DNA of 64,000 nucleotides from Pseudomonas sp. Choline-02u-1 (GTDB taxonomy: Bacteria > Pseudomonadota > Gammaproteobacteria > Pseudomonadales > Pseudomonadaceae), in the NCBI RefSeq assembly GCF_002836515.1, contig NZ_PJBC01000007.1, positions 1 through 64,000 of the forward strand. The letters are read 5' to 3'. Shown here piece after piece: positions 24,756 to 33,907 of the stretch (position 1 is its first letter; each line of letters opens with the position of its first letter). Under the pieces are notes generated by a model that worked only from the letters and a program-made list of their open reading frames with translations, was not told the origin of the DNA and did no database searches. The position numbers were made by a program, and so were the translations under genes.

Positions 24756-25702
24756 GCAGCCTCCAGATAGGAACTGTGAATGGCGTTGCCCAACTGGCGC
24801 ACCAGCGGAATGAATTCAGTCAGCCAGGCGTGCAGGCCTTCTTCGAGGATCTCGTTGATGCCGGTGTAGCGCAGGCGAGCGTCCATTTCCGCCGCCAGGC
24901 GCTGTGCGGGGCGGCCATTGGCGCCCGGCAACTGCGCCAGGATCTGGTCGATTTCTTCGGTACAGGCACGCAGCGAACGCGGCACATCGGCGCGCAACAG
25001 CAGCAATTCGGCGACATGCCGGGCGCCGGGCGCATCGCGATAAATTTCGGTATAGGCCTCGAACGACGACAAGGCTCGCAGCAGCGCACTCCACTGGTAA
25101 TAGGCATGGGCCGTGCCATCGCTGACCGCTTCGGCCTGATCGCCGGCCATTTCGTAGCGGGCATCGAGCAGACGCAGCGTGTTGTCCGCGCGCTCGATGA
25201 ACGTGCCCAGACGAATGAAGCGAAACGCGTCGTTACGCATGATCGTGCCGTAGGACGCGCCACGAAACAGGTGCGAACGCTCCTTGATCCATTCGCAAAA
25301 ACGGCTCATGCCGTAGCGGCTCAGGCCCTGTTCGGCGATCCCGCGAATTTCCAGCCAGGTCGCGTTGATGTTTTCCCACATGTCCGCAGTAATTCGCCCG
25401 CGTACCGCATGGGCACTGGCCCGAGCCGCGCCGAGGCAGCTGTAGATGCTGGCCGGGTTGGCCGCGTCCAGCGCAAAGAAATGCAGCAGCCTTTCGGCGT
25501 GCAGATCGCCGTGGCGTTCAAGGTAATCCTCGAGAGTGCCGGTAATCAGCAACGGCATGGCGAGTTCGTGCAGACCGTCGCCGCGCCCGTCCTGCGGCAT
25601 CAGCGACAGCGAATAACTGATGTCGAGCATGCGCGCGAGGTTCTCCGCACGCTCCAGGTAACGCGACATCCAGTACAGATCCGAGGCAGTTCTACTTAAC
25701 AT
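24752..25702 (-). CDS. Alpha-E domain protein (DUF403)
   Basis: A 316-residue, almost all-helical protein starting MLSRTASDLYWMSRYLERAENLARMLD, the hallmark of the alpha-E family. It sits between the ATP-grasp gene (12-base gap) and the transglutaminase gene (4-base overlap). The family is always found with these partners; its biochemical role is unresolved. Confidence 0.93.
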   Translation of the reverse strand: MLSRTASDLYWMSRYLERAENLARMLDISYSLSLMPQDGRGDGLHELAMPLLITGTLEDYLERHGDLHAERLLHFFALDAANPASIYSCLGAARASAHAVRGRITADMWENINATWLEIRGIAEQGLSRYGMSRFCEWIKERSHLFRGASYGTIMRNDAFRFIRLGTFIERADNTLRLLDARYEMAGDQAEAVSDGTAHAYYQWSALLRALSSFEAYTEIYRDAPGARHVAELLLLRADVPRSLRACTEEIDQILAQLPGANGRPAQRLAAEMDARLRYTGINEILEEGLHAWLTEFIPLVRQLGNAIHSSYLEAA

Positions 25703-25714
25703 GGCAAGCTTCCT

Positions 25715-27124
25715 TCAATCCTCGACTACCCAGGTGTCCTTGGTGCCGCCGCCCTGAGACGAATTCACCACCAGGGAGCCTTCACGCAACGCAACACGCG
25801 TCAACCCACCGGGCACGACTCGGGTCTCGCGCCCGGACAACACGAACGGGCGCAGGTCGATATGGCGCGGCGCGATGCCGTTTTCGACAAACGTCGGACA
25901 GGTCGACAGCGACAGCGTCGGTTGTGCGATGTAGGCATGCGGTTTGGCTTTGATGCGCTCGCGGAAGGCATCGATTTCCGCCGTCGTCGCGGCCGGCCCT
26001 ACCAACATTCCATAGCCGCCGGAGCCTTGAGTCTCTTTGACCACCAGTTGCGCAAGATTGGCCAGTACGTGGGACAGTTCAGACGGATTGCGGCATTGCC
26101 AGGTCGGCACGTTTTTCAGAATCGGTTCTTCGTCGAGGTAGAAACGGATCATGTCAGTGACAAACGGGTACACCGATTTATCGTCCGCGACCCCGGTACC
26201 GATGGCATTGGCCAGCACCACATTGCCAGAGCGATAGGAGGACAGCAGCCCCGGCACGCCGAGCATCGAGTCAGGGTTGAACGCGAGCGGATCCAGGAAT
26301 GCGTCGTCGAGGCGGCGGTAGATCACGTCGACCGCTTTCGGGCCGTCAGTGGTGCGCATGAACACCTTGTCGTCACGCACGAACAGATCCGCGCCTTCCA
26401 CCAGTTCTACGCCCATTTCCCGCGCCAGAAACGCGTGCTCGAAAAACGCGCTGTTGAAGCGGCCCGGCGTCAGCACCACCACGCTGGGATTGTCGATCGG
26501 GCTTGAGCTTTTCAGGGTGTCGAGAAGCAGGTTCGGATAGTGATCAATAGGCGCAATGCGCTGGGCGGCGAACAGTTCGGGGAACAGGCGCATCATCATC
26601 TTGCGGTCTTCGAGCATGTAGCTCACGCCGCTGGGTGTACGCAGATTGTCTTCGAGGACGTAATAAGTGCCATCGCCATCGCGCACCAGATCGACGCCTG
26701 AGATGTGCGAGTAGATGTCGCGGTGCAGATCCAGGCCCTGCATCGCCAACTGGTATTGCTCGTTGGCCAGCACCTGTTCGGCGGGAATGATCCCGGCTTT
26801 GATGATGCGCTGCTCGTGGTAGAGATCGGCGAGAAACATGTTCAACGCCTTGACCCGCTGAATACAGCCGCGCTCGACTATCCGCCATTCACTGGCGGGA
26901 ATGCTGCGAGGAATCGTATCGAACGGAATCAAGCGCTCGGTGCCCTGCTCATCGCCATAGAGCGTGAAGGTGATACCGGCACGGTGAAACAGCAGATCGG
27001 CCTCGCGGCGGCGTTGCGCGAGCAACTCGTCAGGCGTCTCGGCCAGCCAACGGGCAAATTCCCGGTAATGCGGGCGAACCAGGCCGCCAGCATCGTACAT
27101 CTCGTCAAAATAGGTGCGGATCAT
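25715..27124 (-). CDS. Circularly permuted ATP-grasp type 2 protein (DUF404/DUF407)
   Basis: A 469-residue protein read from ATG 27124 with AAGGAG nine bases upstream (the longer frame to 27325 has no ribosome site and an unrelated leader). The first part MIRTYFDEMYDAGGLVRPHY and the motifs GVDLVRDGDGTYYVLEDNLRTPSG and VVKETQGSGGYGMLVGP fit the permuted ATP-grasp family, whose members ligate a carboxylate to an amine using ATP. It is first in the operon with alpha-E and transglutaminase-like genes, a set resembling peptide-forming or peptide-cutting systems. Confidence 0.93.
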   Translation of the reverse strand: MIRTYFDEMYDAGGLVRPHYREFARWLAETPDELLAQRRREADLLFHRAGITFTLYGDEQGTERLIPFDTIPRSIPASEWRIVERGCIQRVKALNMFLADLYHEQRIIKAGIIPAEQVLANEQYQLAMQGLDLHRDIYSHISGVDLVRDGDGTYYVLEDNLRTPSGVSYMLEDRKMMMRLFPELFAAQRIAPIDHYPNLLLDTLKSSSPIDNPSVVVLTPGRFNSAFFEHAFLAREMGVELVEGADLFVRDDKVFMRTTDGPKAVDVIYRRLDDAFLDPLAFNPDSMLGVPGLLSSYRSGNVVLANAIGTGVADDKSVYPFVTDMIRFYLDEEPILKNVPTWQCRNPSELSHVLANLAQLVVKETQGSGGYGMLVGPAATTAEIDAFRERIKAKPHAYIAQPTLSLSTCPTFVENGIAPRHIDLRPFVLSGRETRVVPGGLTRVALREGSLVVNSSQGGGTKDTWVVED

Positions 27125-27601
27125 GCCGTACTCCTTGTCACTCCGGACATACAGGCCTTCGCAAGGCCCGTGCCATCGGCATAAACGCTTTGATATCAAT
27201 CGGTTGTAGATCCACGCAAAAGGCAGCGCACCATTCCTGTGCGGCAAATGCCCCGGCCCGATTGCCCCCGCTTCATTGCGACGCATTGCATCGCCTATCA
27301 CCAGCATAGTCAGAGTTGATTTCACTGCCCGGCCGCGCCTGCGGATAATCCGCGCATTCGCTGCAAAACTTCACCGGCAAGGTGCGGCGACGTAGCCAGC
27401 TCAATTGATCTGAACTGCCTTGGCAGCCCCGTGCCGCCAAGACTTCACTGCATAACCGTCTTCCCTTTTAGCCACCCTCTCCGGTGGCTTTTTTTTGCCC
27501 GGGATTCTTGTTTCAGGGTTTTGCCACAGCGATGTGCACAGGCCAGAAACGACAACGGCCGACCCGAAGGTCAGCCGTTGCTCGACAGACAATGCGCAAG
27601 A
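27125..27601. other. Intergenic region with orphan plus-strand terminator
   Basis: Divergent-free spacer upstream of the ATP-grasp operon. It holds a strong plus-strand terminator at 27471-27496 with no plus-strand gene before it, so a small RNA starting around 27330-27400 is possible. Open frames here show no motif. Confidence 0.4.
27471..27496 (+). terminator. Orphan rho-independent terminator
   Basis: GCCACC-CTCTCC-GGTGGC followed by eight T residues; no upstream plus-strand gene within 4 kb. Confidence 0.8.
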
Positions 27602-27949
27602 TCAATTCAAGCGGTAACGATTGCGCACCTCCTGCTTCACGCCCCAACCCTCGATGATGCCGCCCAACGGCTCGACTACGGCGGAGAAGCCCTGTTCAAA
27701 ATCGCCGATGTCGTCATAGGTTGCGTACATCACTTTGCTCAATTCCAGCGACCAGGCACCATCGTCGCGCGCACTGACCTGGGCATTGATGGACTCGCCA
27801 CGAAATTTGCCTGCTGCCCTGCGCGCCCGCTCCTCGTCCGGGAAAATCGCGTAGAACTCGATGGGATGGAACCGGGAAAAATCGAAACCGCCTTCTTTCA
27901 TGCGGCGCAGAACCTTGCTGCTGATGTCTTCTTGATAGGCTGTGCTCAT
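27602..27949 (-). CDS. rraB: Ribonuclease E inhibitor RraB family protein
   Basis: A 115-residue acidic protein with RraB features: N-terminal helix (ISSKVLRRMKEGG), HPIEFYAIFPDEERARRAAGKF near residues 28-48 and the GAWSLELSKVMYATYDDIGDFE segment. RraB binds the RNase E scaffold region and alters mRNA decay in E. coli. Whether this homologue does so in Pseudomonas is inference. Confidence 0.85.
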   Translation of the reverse strand: MSTAYQEDISSKVLRRMKEGGFDFSRFHPIEFYAIFPDEERARRAAGKFRGESINAQVSARDDGAWSLELSKVMYATYDDIGDFEQGFSAVVEPLGGIIEGWGVKQEVRNRYRLN

Positions 27950-28158
27950 GAATCGTCCCCCTCGATTGATGGATAGACTTTCCGTATTCCCGCCCCGGGC
28001 CTTTTGGCCTAAGTACTACGGCAACGTGGTTGCGCGCGGGAAACAAGCATGTAGCTGACAAGACCAGACCTTAGCGATCCATTCGCTGATCTCGCTTGCA
28101 GAGTAGCCCCAAGAGAGCGCCGCTGCCAAGGTCTGGTTTACGAGATGACAGGAAGTGT

Positions 28159-28392
28159 TCAGACAGGTGTGATGCTGCGGATTTCGATGCCGTTCTGGGT
28201 TTTGAGGTTTTTCACCCCGGCATCGGCGGTGCGCCCTTCCAGATCGTTGAGATCCAGCTGGGCGGCGATCGGAAGAAGCCGCTCCTTGATGAGCCGCGCG
28301 GCTTCATCATCGGACGGGCATTCCTCACGTTCGAAGACTTCATCAACAATTTCGCCGTGATCATCCACGAAAGTGACTTTCCACTTTTGCAT
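28159..28392 (-). CDS. Hypothetical protein (77 aa)
   Basis: Start MQKWKVTFVDDHGEIVDEVF at 28392 has GAGGAGG six bases before it. The protein is small, acidic and alternates beta and helix (EECPSDDEAARLIKERLLPIAAQLDLNDL). No catalytic motif seen; conserved-hypothetical type. Bases 27950-28158 before the next gene hold nothing I can support. Confidence 0.65.
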   Translation of the reverse strand: MQKWKVTFVDDHGEIVDEVFEREECPSDDEAARLIKERLLPIAAQLDLNDLEGRTADAGVKNLKTQNGIEIRSITPV

Positions 28393-28505
28393 CAGTGCCT
28401 CCTCGATCAACCCGTAAATGGGCTTACCTCTATCTCGACTTTTTTCCGCGATAGTTGGTTCAAAAGGATTACAGCCGTGATCGTAAAAAACGCACAGAGC
28501 ACATG

Positions 28506-28592
28506 TGCGAGCGGGCTTGCTCGAGAATGCGGTGTGCCAGTCACATCAATGTCGACTGGCACGGCCTCTTCGCGAGCAAGCCCGCTCCCACA
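28506..28592. repeat. Long inverted repeat of the GCGGGCTTGCTCGCGA class
   Basis: GAGCGGGCTTGCTCGAGAATG faces CGCGAGCAAGCCCGCTCCCACA, with an inner pair GTGCCAGTC / GACTGGCAC. Pseudomonas REP class distinct from the GATCGCAGCCTTCGG class. Confidence 0.85.
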
Positions 28593-28616
28593 GGGGGGGA
28601 TTTTTGCAGGGTCGTC

Positions 28617-29492
28617 TTAGTCGTTGCTCGGCTTGTTGACTGCTTGCAGCACGTATTGCGGCAGAGCGAATGCGCCGATGTGGATCTCCGGATTGTAGTA
28701 ACGCGTGACGATGCCGCTGCCGATGAAGCGCTGCTGCAGGGTTTCACGGCTGAGCTTGCGGTAGGCCGGGTTGGTCGAGCCCCAGGCGAAGGTCATCGAG
28801 CCGCCGATGTAGGTCGGCACGGCGGCCTGGTAGAAGTGCCAGTCCGGGAACAGACTGCGCAGGCGACCGGCGGTGGTTTTGACTTCGTCGATCTGCATGA
28901 ACGGGGTGCCGTTCTGGGTGACGAGGATGCCGCCTTCGTTCAGGCAGCGGTGGCACGCCTGGTAGAAGTTCTCCGAGAACAGCACTTCGCCCGGGCCGAT
29001 CGGGTCGGTGGAGTCGGAGATGATCACGTCGAATCTTTCAGTGGTGGTGGCGACGAAACGCATGCCGTCATCGATCACCAGGTTCAGGCGCGGGTCGTCG
29101 TAGGCACCGGCGGAATGGTTCGGCAGGAATTCCTTGCACATGTCGACCACGGTGCCGTCGATTTCGACCATGGTGATGTGCTCGACGCCGGCGTGCTTGG
29201 TCACTTCGCGCAGCATGCCGCCGTCACCACCGCCAATGATCAACACGCGCTTGGCAGTGCCGTGGGCGAGGATTGGCACGTGGGTGAGCATTTCGTGATA
29301 GATGAATTCGTCAGCTTCGGTGGTCTGGATCACGCCGTCCAGCGCCATGACCCGGCCCATGCGCGGGTTCTGGAAGATCACCAGGTGCTGGTGCTCGGTG
29401 CGCACTTCGTGCAGCAGTTTTTCCATGCGAAAACGCTGGCCGTAGCCTTCGTAGAGGGTTTCCAGGTACTCGCTGGTCTTGGTGACGGTCAT
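28617..29492 (-). CDS. speE: Spermidine synthase
   Basis: A 291-residue aminopropyltransferase. The SAM-binding GGGDGG motif is at 87-92, E110/D112 lie in HITMVEIDG, and the catalytic Asp160 is in [15 protein letters not shown]. It transfers the aminopropyl group of decarboxylated SAM to putrescine, yielding spermidine and methylthioadenosine; the latter is recycled by the mtn genes a few kilobases away. Start 29492 ([20 protein letters not shown]) is the family start. Confidence 0.96.
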   Translation of the reverse strand: MTVTKTSEYLETLYEGYGQRFRMEKLLHEVRTEHQHLVIFQNPRMGRVMALDGVIQTTEADEFIYHEMLTHVPILAHGTAKRVLIIGGGDGGMLREVTKHAGVEHITMVEIDGTVVDMCKEFLPNHSAGAYDDPRLNLVIDDGMRFVATTTERFDVIISDSTDPIGPGEVLFSENFYQACHRCLNEGGILVTQNGTPFMQIDEVKTTAGRLRSLFPDWHFYQAAVPTYIGGSMTFAWGSTNPAYRKLSRETLQQRFIGSGIVTRYYNPEIHIGAFALPQYVLQAVNKPSND

Positions 29493-29601
29493 GGTCAGGT
29501 GCTCCGATAAATGCGCGGGCGTCATCGTGGGGACGATTGCCCGGGAAAGGCGCGCATTCTACGTTGCCGAAGATGACAGGTCGAACCTCACAACCACAAT
29601 T

Positions 29602-29718
29602 CCTGTAGGAGCTGCCGAAGGCTGCGATCTTTGATCGTTCCCACGCTCTGCGTGGGAATGCAACTGGGGACGCTCTGCGTCCCAAAAAGATCGCAGCCTT
29701 CGGCAGCTCCTACAGGGT
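29602..29718. repeat. Composite REP element (BIME-like)
   Basis: Outer arms CCTGTAGGAGCTGCCGAAGG and GCCTTCGGCAGCTCCTACAGG enclose two inner hairpins, TTCCCACGCTCTGCGTGGGAA and GGGACGCTCTGCGTCCC. The same composite appears at 40103-40230. Confidence 0.9.
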
Positions 29719-29736
29719 ATTGCGGTGTTAGCTGAT

Positions 29737-29928
29737 TCAGATCCGCACGTTGCCCCGTGGCCCGGCAATCGCCCAGATGATCAGGCCGAGCACCGGCAGG
29801 AAGATGATCAGCAACACCCAGACGATTTTCATCCCGGTGGAGGTGCCGCTTTTCAGTACGTTGATGATGGCCCAGATGTCGAGGGCAAGAATGATCAGAC
29901 CAATCAGACCGTTGAACGTGGAACCCAT
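29737..29928 (-). CDS. PLDc_N domain membrane protein (63 aa)
   Basis: Start at 29928 (MGSTFNGLIGLIILALDIWA). Two membrane segments (about 5-24 and 35-56) and the conserved pattern W-x-I-x-x-V-L-x-S...K-x-x-W-x-L-x-I-x-F-x-P-x-x-G-x-x-x-W fit the phospholipase D nuclease N-terminal (PLDc_N) small protein family. The catalytic domain is absent, as in many stand-alone members. Function unknown. Confidence 0.85.
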   Translation of the reverse strand: MGSTFNGLIGLIILALDIWAIINVLKSGTSTGMKIVWVLLIIFLPVLGLIIWAIAGPRGNVRI

Positions 29929-29999
29929 GGTGTCGCTCCAGAATAGTGGCATGCACTTTTAGGATAGACGGTCGCGCGCAGCGTTCCCTTTTATTGCGT

Positions 30000-30530
30000 T
30001 CAGACGTGAACGGCAACCTTCAAGGCTTCCAGCGCCGGCGCAGCGGCGATGCCGATCTCGGCGCATAACTCGAGCACGCGCGGCACATCGTTCCCGTAGA
30101 CCAGGACCATCTGCAGCTCATCGTCGAGCAATTGGCTGAAGTTCATCAGCGTGTAACCGCCGTTTTCCTTGTTCAGGCTACTCATCTGCACCTGGATACG
30201 GTTGAGTGCAGTCAGCGCTTCGGTCTTGGCCAATTGTTTGGATTTGAGGTTGAAATCCACACCCGGGCCAAACGAGGCAACGATTTGCGCGAACAGATCG
30301 ACGTAGGTGTCGGCCTGGAACAATACGGTTTCCGGCAGGCTGCCGACCACCACCCACTCACCCAGCGGAATCGGGAAGGTGTCGTCGTAGTTGATGTCCG
30401 GATTGGCTGCCAGAAACGCATCGGCATCAGCGTAGGCCTGCGCGGCTTCGTCGGCGACTTTCAGGATCTCGTCCTCGCCCATGCAGCCGGAGCTGATTTT
30501 GCTGATGAGTTCGACGAGTGCGGCTTTCAT
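30000..30530 (-). CDS. Conserved hypothetical protein (176 aa)
   Basis: Start MKAALVELISKISSGCMGEDEI at 30530. It is acidic, soluble, mixed alpha/beta, with LGEWVVVGSLPETVLFQADTY near residues 55-75. No membrane segment or catalytic motif is seen. The gene lies upstream of the PLDc_N gene on the same strand. I do not recognise the family. Confidence 0.7.
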   Translation of the reverse strand: MKAALVELISKISSGCMGEDEILKVADEAAQAYADADAFLAANPDINYDDTFPIPLGEWVVVGSLPETVLFQADTYVDLFAQIVASFGPGVDFNLKSKQLAKTEALTALNRIQVQMSSLNKENGGYTLMNFSQLLDDELQMVLVYGNDVPRVLELCAEIGIAAAPALEALKVAVHV

Positions 30531-30593
30531 GAGGGCGGATCCTGTGGCGAAGGTAGATTTTGCGGGCGCGAAGAATAGCGCAGAAAAGCAAAA

Positions 30594-30656
30594 CATCGCA
30601 GCCTTCGACAGCTGCTACAGATTCTGCGTTTGACCGAGTACAGGCTGCGATGTCTT
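30594..30656. repeat. Degenerate REP inverted repeat
   Basis: ACATCGCAGCCTTCGACAGCTGCTAC faces GTACAGGCTGCGATGT (partial text: CATCGCAGCCTTCGACAGCT), imperfect arms. Confidence 0.6.
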
Positions 30657-30664
30657 GACGTTTA

Positions 30665-31183
30665 TCAAGCCAACAACTTTTCCAGCTGCGCAGTGGTATC
30701 CACCGCGCCCATGGTTCGCGCCGCATCCAGCGCGGTTACGCCATTGGCATCCCTGGCTTGCGGATCAGCGCCCTGGCCGATCAGGTAATCGACGATTTCA
30801 ACGCGGTTGAACATCGCCGCCATCATCAATGCCGTGCGGCCATCGAACGAGGAACCTTCGATCTCGGCGCCCGCCTCGACCAGTGCTTTGACTACCGCCA
30901 GGTCGCCTTTGAAAGCTGCACCGGCAATCGGGCTCTGGCCATTGCCATTGCGCATTTCCGGATCGGCCTTGTGTTTAAGCAGAACCTTCACCGCATCGAT
31001 ATGGCCGTAGTAACTGGCAAGCATCAGCAGCGTGTCGCCCTTGCTGTTTTTCAGGTTCACCGGCAGCCCGGCGGTGACCAGGCGATCAAGCATTTCGGCA
31101 TCACCGTCGCGCGCCTTGTTGAAAACCTGCTCAGTGAATTCGGCAGCTTCTTCAGGGGTCATCTGGCGGCTTTGGTCGGACAT
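30665..31183 (-). CDS. Ankyrin-repeat protein
   Basis: A 172-residue protein (start MSDQSRQMTPEEAAEFTEQV, 31183) with four ankyrin-type repeats between about residues 30 and 165: GDTLLMLASYYGHIDAVKVL, GQSPIAGAAFKGDLAVVKAL, GRTALMMAAMFNRVEIVDYL and the final ANGVTALDAARTMGA. It has no signal peptide, so a cytoplasmic protein-binding role is expected. Pseudomonas has similar AnkB-type proteins linked to catalase, but there is no catalase gene here. Confidence 0.88.
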   Translation of the reverse strand: MSDQSRQMTPEEAAEFTEQVFNKARDGDAEMLDRLVTAGLPVNLKNSKGDTLLMLASYYGHIDAVKVLLKHKADPEMRNGNGQSPIAGAAFKGDLAVVKALVEAGAEIEGSSFDGRTALMMAAMFNRVEIVDYLIGQGADPQARDANGVTALDAARTMGAVDTTAQLEKLLA

Positions 31184-31279
31184 GGGGCACTCCATTTTCG
31201 GTCTATCGGAAGGCCGACAGTTTCCCGAGCGCGACGGTGGCTGTCACTTGGTTTTTTCCGAGCGCCCCAATAGCCACAC

Positions 31280-33118
31280 TCAATATCGATGTTTGCCTTG
31301 TTGAATTTCAGTGAAGATTTGCTCACTGACATGCACATAGGTTTCGCTGCAAGGCAGCCAGGCGAAGATCGGGTCATCGCCCGTGAGTCCGGGGTCAAAG
31401 CCCTCCTTTTTCAGGCGAGTCTTCTGGTATTTGAAGGTCCCGGTGGTTTCCATTTTTACTTTCACCCGCAAGAACAACGGCACGGCATAAGCCGGCATGC
31501 GTTGCCGGGCAAAACTCAACAGTTCGGCAAAATCCAGCGTGGCCAGGGATTCGGCGGGCGTGATCGCCGCCATTCCCGCACGTCCGTTGGTATTGGGGAT
31601 TTCTACCCCATAGGCCACCGCTTCAGAGATCAACGGATGCTGCAAGAACAGGTTCTCGACTTCGGTGGTCGAGACATTTTCGCCCTTCCAGCGATAGGTA
31701 TCACCGAGGCGATCTACGAACTGCGCGTGGCCGAAACCGATGTTGCGCAGCAGGTCGCCGGTGTTGAAAAAGCGATCGCCCTTGTTGAACACATCGTGCA
31801 GTACGACGCGGGCGGTTTTCTGCGGATCGGTGTAGCCGTCCAGCGGCGCCTTGTCGTCGATCCGCGCCAATAGCAGGCCCTGCTCGCCCTTGCCGGCCTT
31901 GCGCATGAAACCATCCTCGCCGCGCAACGGCTCGCCACTGTCGTGATCGTAGGCAACCAGCTCCCAGGCCATCAGCGAGAAACCGACGGTGTTGTCGAAA
32001 TTGAGGATATTGCTGAAACCGATATTGCCGTCGCTCGCCGCGTACAGCTCACAGATGTGGTCGACGGCAAAACGTGTCTTGAACGCGGCCCAGGCACCGG
32101 GGCGCAGGCCGTTGCCGATCATCTTGCGCACCTCGTGACGGTTGTCATCGGCGCTGGCCGGTTGCTCGACCAGGTAGCGGCACAGTTCGCCGACATAGCC
32201 GATGGTGGTGGCGCGATACCGGCGCACATCATTCCAGAACTGGCTGGCGCTGAATTTGCGACGGATGGCGAAGCCAGCAGCGCCATTGACCGCCGCCCCC
32301 CAGCACACGCAAAGGCCTGTGGCGTGATACAGCGGCAAGGTGCAGTAGACGACATCATCCGGGCGCATATCGAGGGCGATCATGCCGAAGCTCGCCGAAC
32401 TGCGCATCCAGCGCCCATGTTTGAATACCCCGGCCTTGGGCAGGCCGGTGGTGCCTGAGGTGTAGATGTAGAAGCATGGATCGTCGAAGAAGATCTGTGC
32501 ACTGCTTGGCGGGTTATCGCTGCAGGCGTCGGCACTGGCACTGATCAGATTGACGTAACCTTCGGGCGCGATGCCCGGATGGCTGTAGGTGTCGTGATCA
32601 GCGACAAACCAGGTGCGCGGTGCTGCGATGGACACCTGGTCACGCACGCCGGCATAGGCCGCAGTCAACTCTTCGCCGACCACGATGGCGACCGGCGAGA
32701 CCAGATTGATGCTGTGGATAAGCGAGTCGCGCATCAGCGAGGTATTGAGCAGCGCACTGACTGCGCCCAGTTTGGCCAGCGCCAGGATCGTCACCAGCAG
32801 TTCCGCACGGTTCTCGATGAAAACCGCGACGACATCTCCTTTGCCAACGCCCTGCTCGCTCAGGTAATGGGCGATGCGATTGGCCCACTGGTTGGCCTGA
32901 GTGTAGGTCAATGCAACGTCATCCTGCAGTAACGCCACGCCGTCTGGATTGCGCAGCGTCGCTTGCTCGAAAGTCCAGCCCAGGCCACACGTTTGGGTGG
33001 GATCAGTGACGTTGGCTGCCTTCATGCCTTTGACCACCCGGGGGATGGCCTTGGCGATCGTCGGCAGCTTGCGGAGCATCATGCCCCAGGTAATCGTGTC
33101 GCTTGGCGCATGACGCAT
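31280..33118 (-). CDS. Long-chain/very-long-chain acyl-CoA synthetase (FATP-like)
   Basis: A 612-residue AMP-forming ligase. The ATP-binding motif FYIYTSGTTGLPKAG lies near residues 215-230, followed by YHATGLC, GNGLRPGAW, ELYAASDGNIGFSN and the hinge region FFNTGDLLRNIGFGHAQFVDRLGDTYRWKGENVSTTEVE, with the C-terminal Lys in TGTFKYQKTRLKKEGFDP. The last two are typical of the FATP/ACSVL group. It activates long fatty acids to acyl-CoA. Divergent from the DUF3509 gene. Confidence 0.92.
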   Translation of the reverse strand: MRHAPSDTITWGMMLRKLPTIAKAIPRVVKGMKAANVTDPTQTCGLGWTFEQATLRNPDGVALLQDDVALTYTQANQWANRIAHYLSEQGVGKGDVVAVFIENRAELLVTILALAKLGAVSALLNTSLMRDSLIHSINLVSPVAIVVGEELTAAYAGVRDQVSIAAPRTWFVADHDTYSHPGIAPEGYVNLISASADACSDNPPSSAQIFFDDPCFYIYTSGTTGLPKAGVFKHGRWMRSSASFGMIALDMRPDDVVYCTLPLYHATGLCVCWGAAVNGAAGFAIRRKFSASQFWNDVRRYRATTIGYVGELCRYLVEQPASADDNRHEVRKMIGNGLRPGAWAAFKTRFAVDHICELYAASDGNIGFSNILNFDNTVGFSLMAWELVAYDHDSGEPLRGEDGFMRKAGKGEQGLLLARIDDKAPLDGYTDPQKTARVVLHDVFNKGDRFFNTGDLLRNIGFGHAQFVDRLGDTYRWKGENVSTTEVENLFLQHPLISEAVAYGVEIPNTNGRAGMAAITPAESLATLDFAELLSFARQRMPAYAVPLFLRVKVKMETTGTFKYQKTRLKKEGFDPGLTGDDPIFAWLPCSETYVHVSEQIFTEIQQGKHRY

Positions 33119-33502
33119 GAAAGCTCCCCGTTCGACCCGGGCGTGCGGGTCGCTGTTCTTGTTATCGGGTAATGGCAGCGACCGACGTTTGTGTCGAGGG
33201 TCGAGAGGGAAAGTACGTCAGCGCTCGCGGGGCTGTACACGCGGTTTTTGCAATGATTTGTATCCCGAGACACCGGTGGGGAAAGCGCTGATTCTGGTAC
33301 GGACGTTTGGTTCCGTTCTGCCAGGAAAAATCACGCAAAATGCAGGATGCACGATGGCCATTCATGCAGATTGCACGACGCCTGCAAAATGCATTGCTTG
33401 TAAGACGCTGATTTTAAAGGGATTTATTTATCATCAATACTGGCACAAACGCTGCAACTACCTCCGCATGCTTGCCATTCAAGTACATACGGAGCTGATG
33501 AC
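33119..33502. other. Divergent promoter region with repeated motif
   Basis: Contains GCAAAATGCA at 33335-33344 and again at 33384-33393, 49 bases apart, each in an ATGCA-rich context. These may be binding sites controlling the acyl-CoA synthetase and DUF3509 genes. No gene is supported here. Confidence 0.4.
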
Positions 33503-33781
33503 ATGAGCCTGATTCAAGAAAAATTTACATCGCTGTTCTCCAACTACGAAGTCAGCACTGCCCCACGTCCTGACGGTGGCATCCTGCTCACTCTGCGTAG
33601 CAGCGACGGCAAAGTCTTCAAACGCGCACTCTCGTATCAGCAACTGCATGCCGGTGACCAACTGTCGTGGGCGATCAGCGCGATCCGCCGTGACCTGGCC
33701 GAACAGGCCAGCGAGCTGCCGCAAATTGCAATGCTGCAGAGCCAGCAGCGTTTTGCTCTGCCGACCTATCACTCGCTGTAA
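33503..33781 (+). CDS. DUF3509 domain protein
   Basis: A 92-residue protein (MSLIQEKFTSLFSNYEVSTA...) with the DUF3509 pattern: N-terminal helix, GGILLTLRSSDGKVFKRAL strands and the helix LSWAISAIRRDLAEQ. The family is small and largely confined to pseudomonads. Some members are induced under stress; no activity is known. A REP element follows. Confidence 0.85.
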   Translation: MSLIQEKFTSLFSNYEVSTAPRPDGGILLTLRSSDGKVFKRALSYQQLHAGDQLSWAISAIRRDLAEQASELPQIAMLQSQQRFALPTYHSL

Positions 33782-33798
33782 TCAGCCTTAAACAAAAA

Positions 33799-33893
33799 AA
33801 TGTGGGAGCGGGGCTTGCCCGCGAAAGCGGTGTATCAGCCGACAGAGATGCTGGCTGATACACCGCTTTCGTGAGCAAGCCCACTCCCACATT
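33799..33893. repeat. Long inverted repeat of the GCGGGCTTGCCCGCGAA class
   Basis: AATGTGGGAGCGGGGCTTGC faces GCAAGCCCACTCCCACATT, with inner arms AAAGCGGTGTATCAGCC / GGCTGATACACCGCTTT, nearly 95 bases of hairpin between convergent genes. Confidence 0.9.
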
Positions 33894-33907
33894 TCGTTTG
33901 GATTAAC

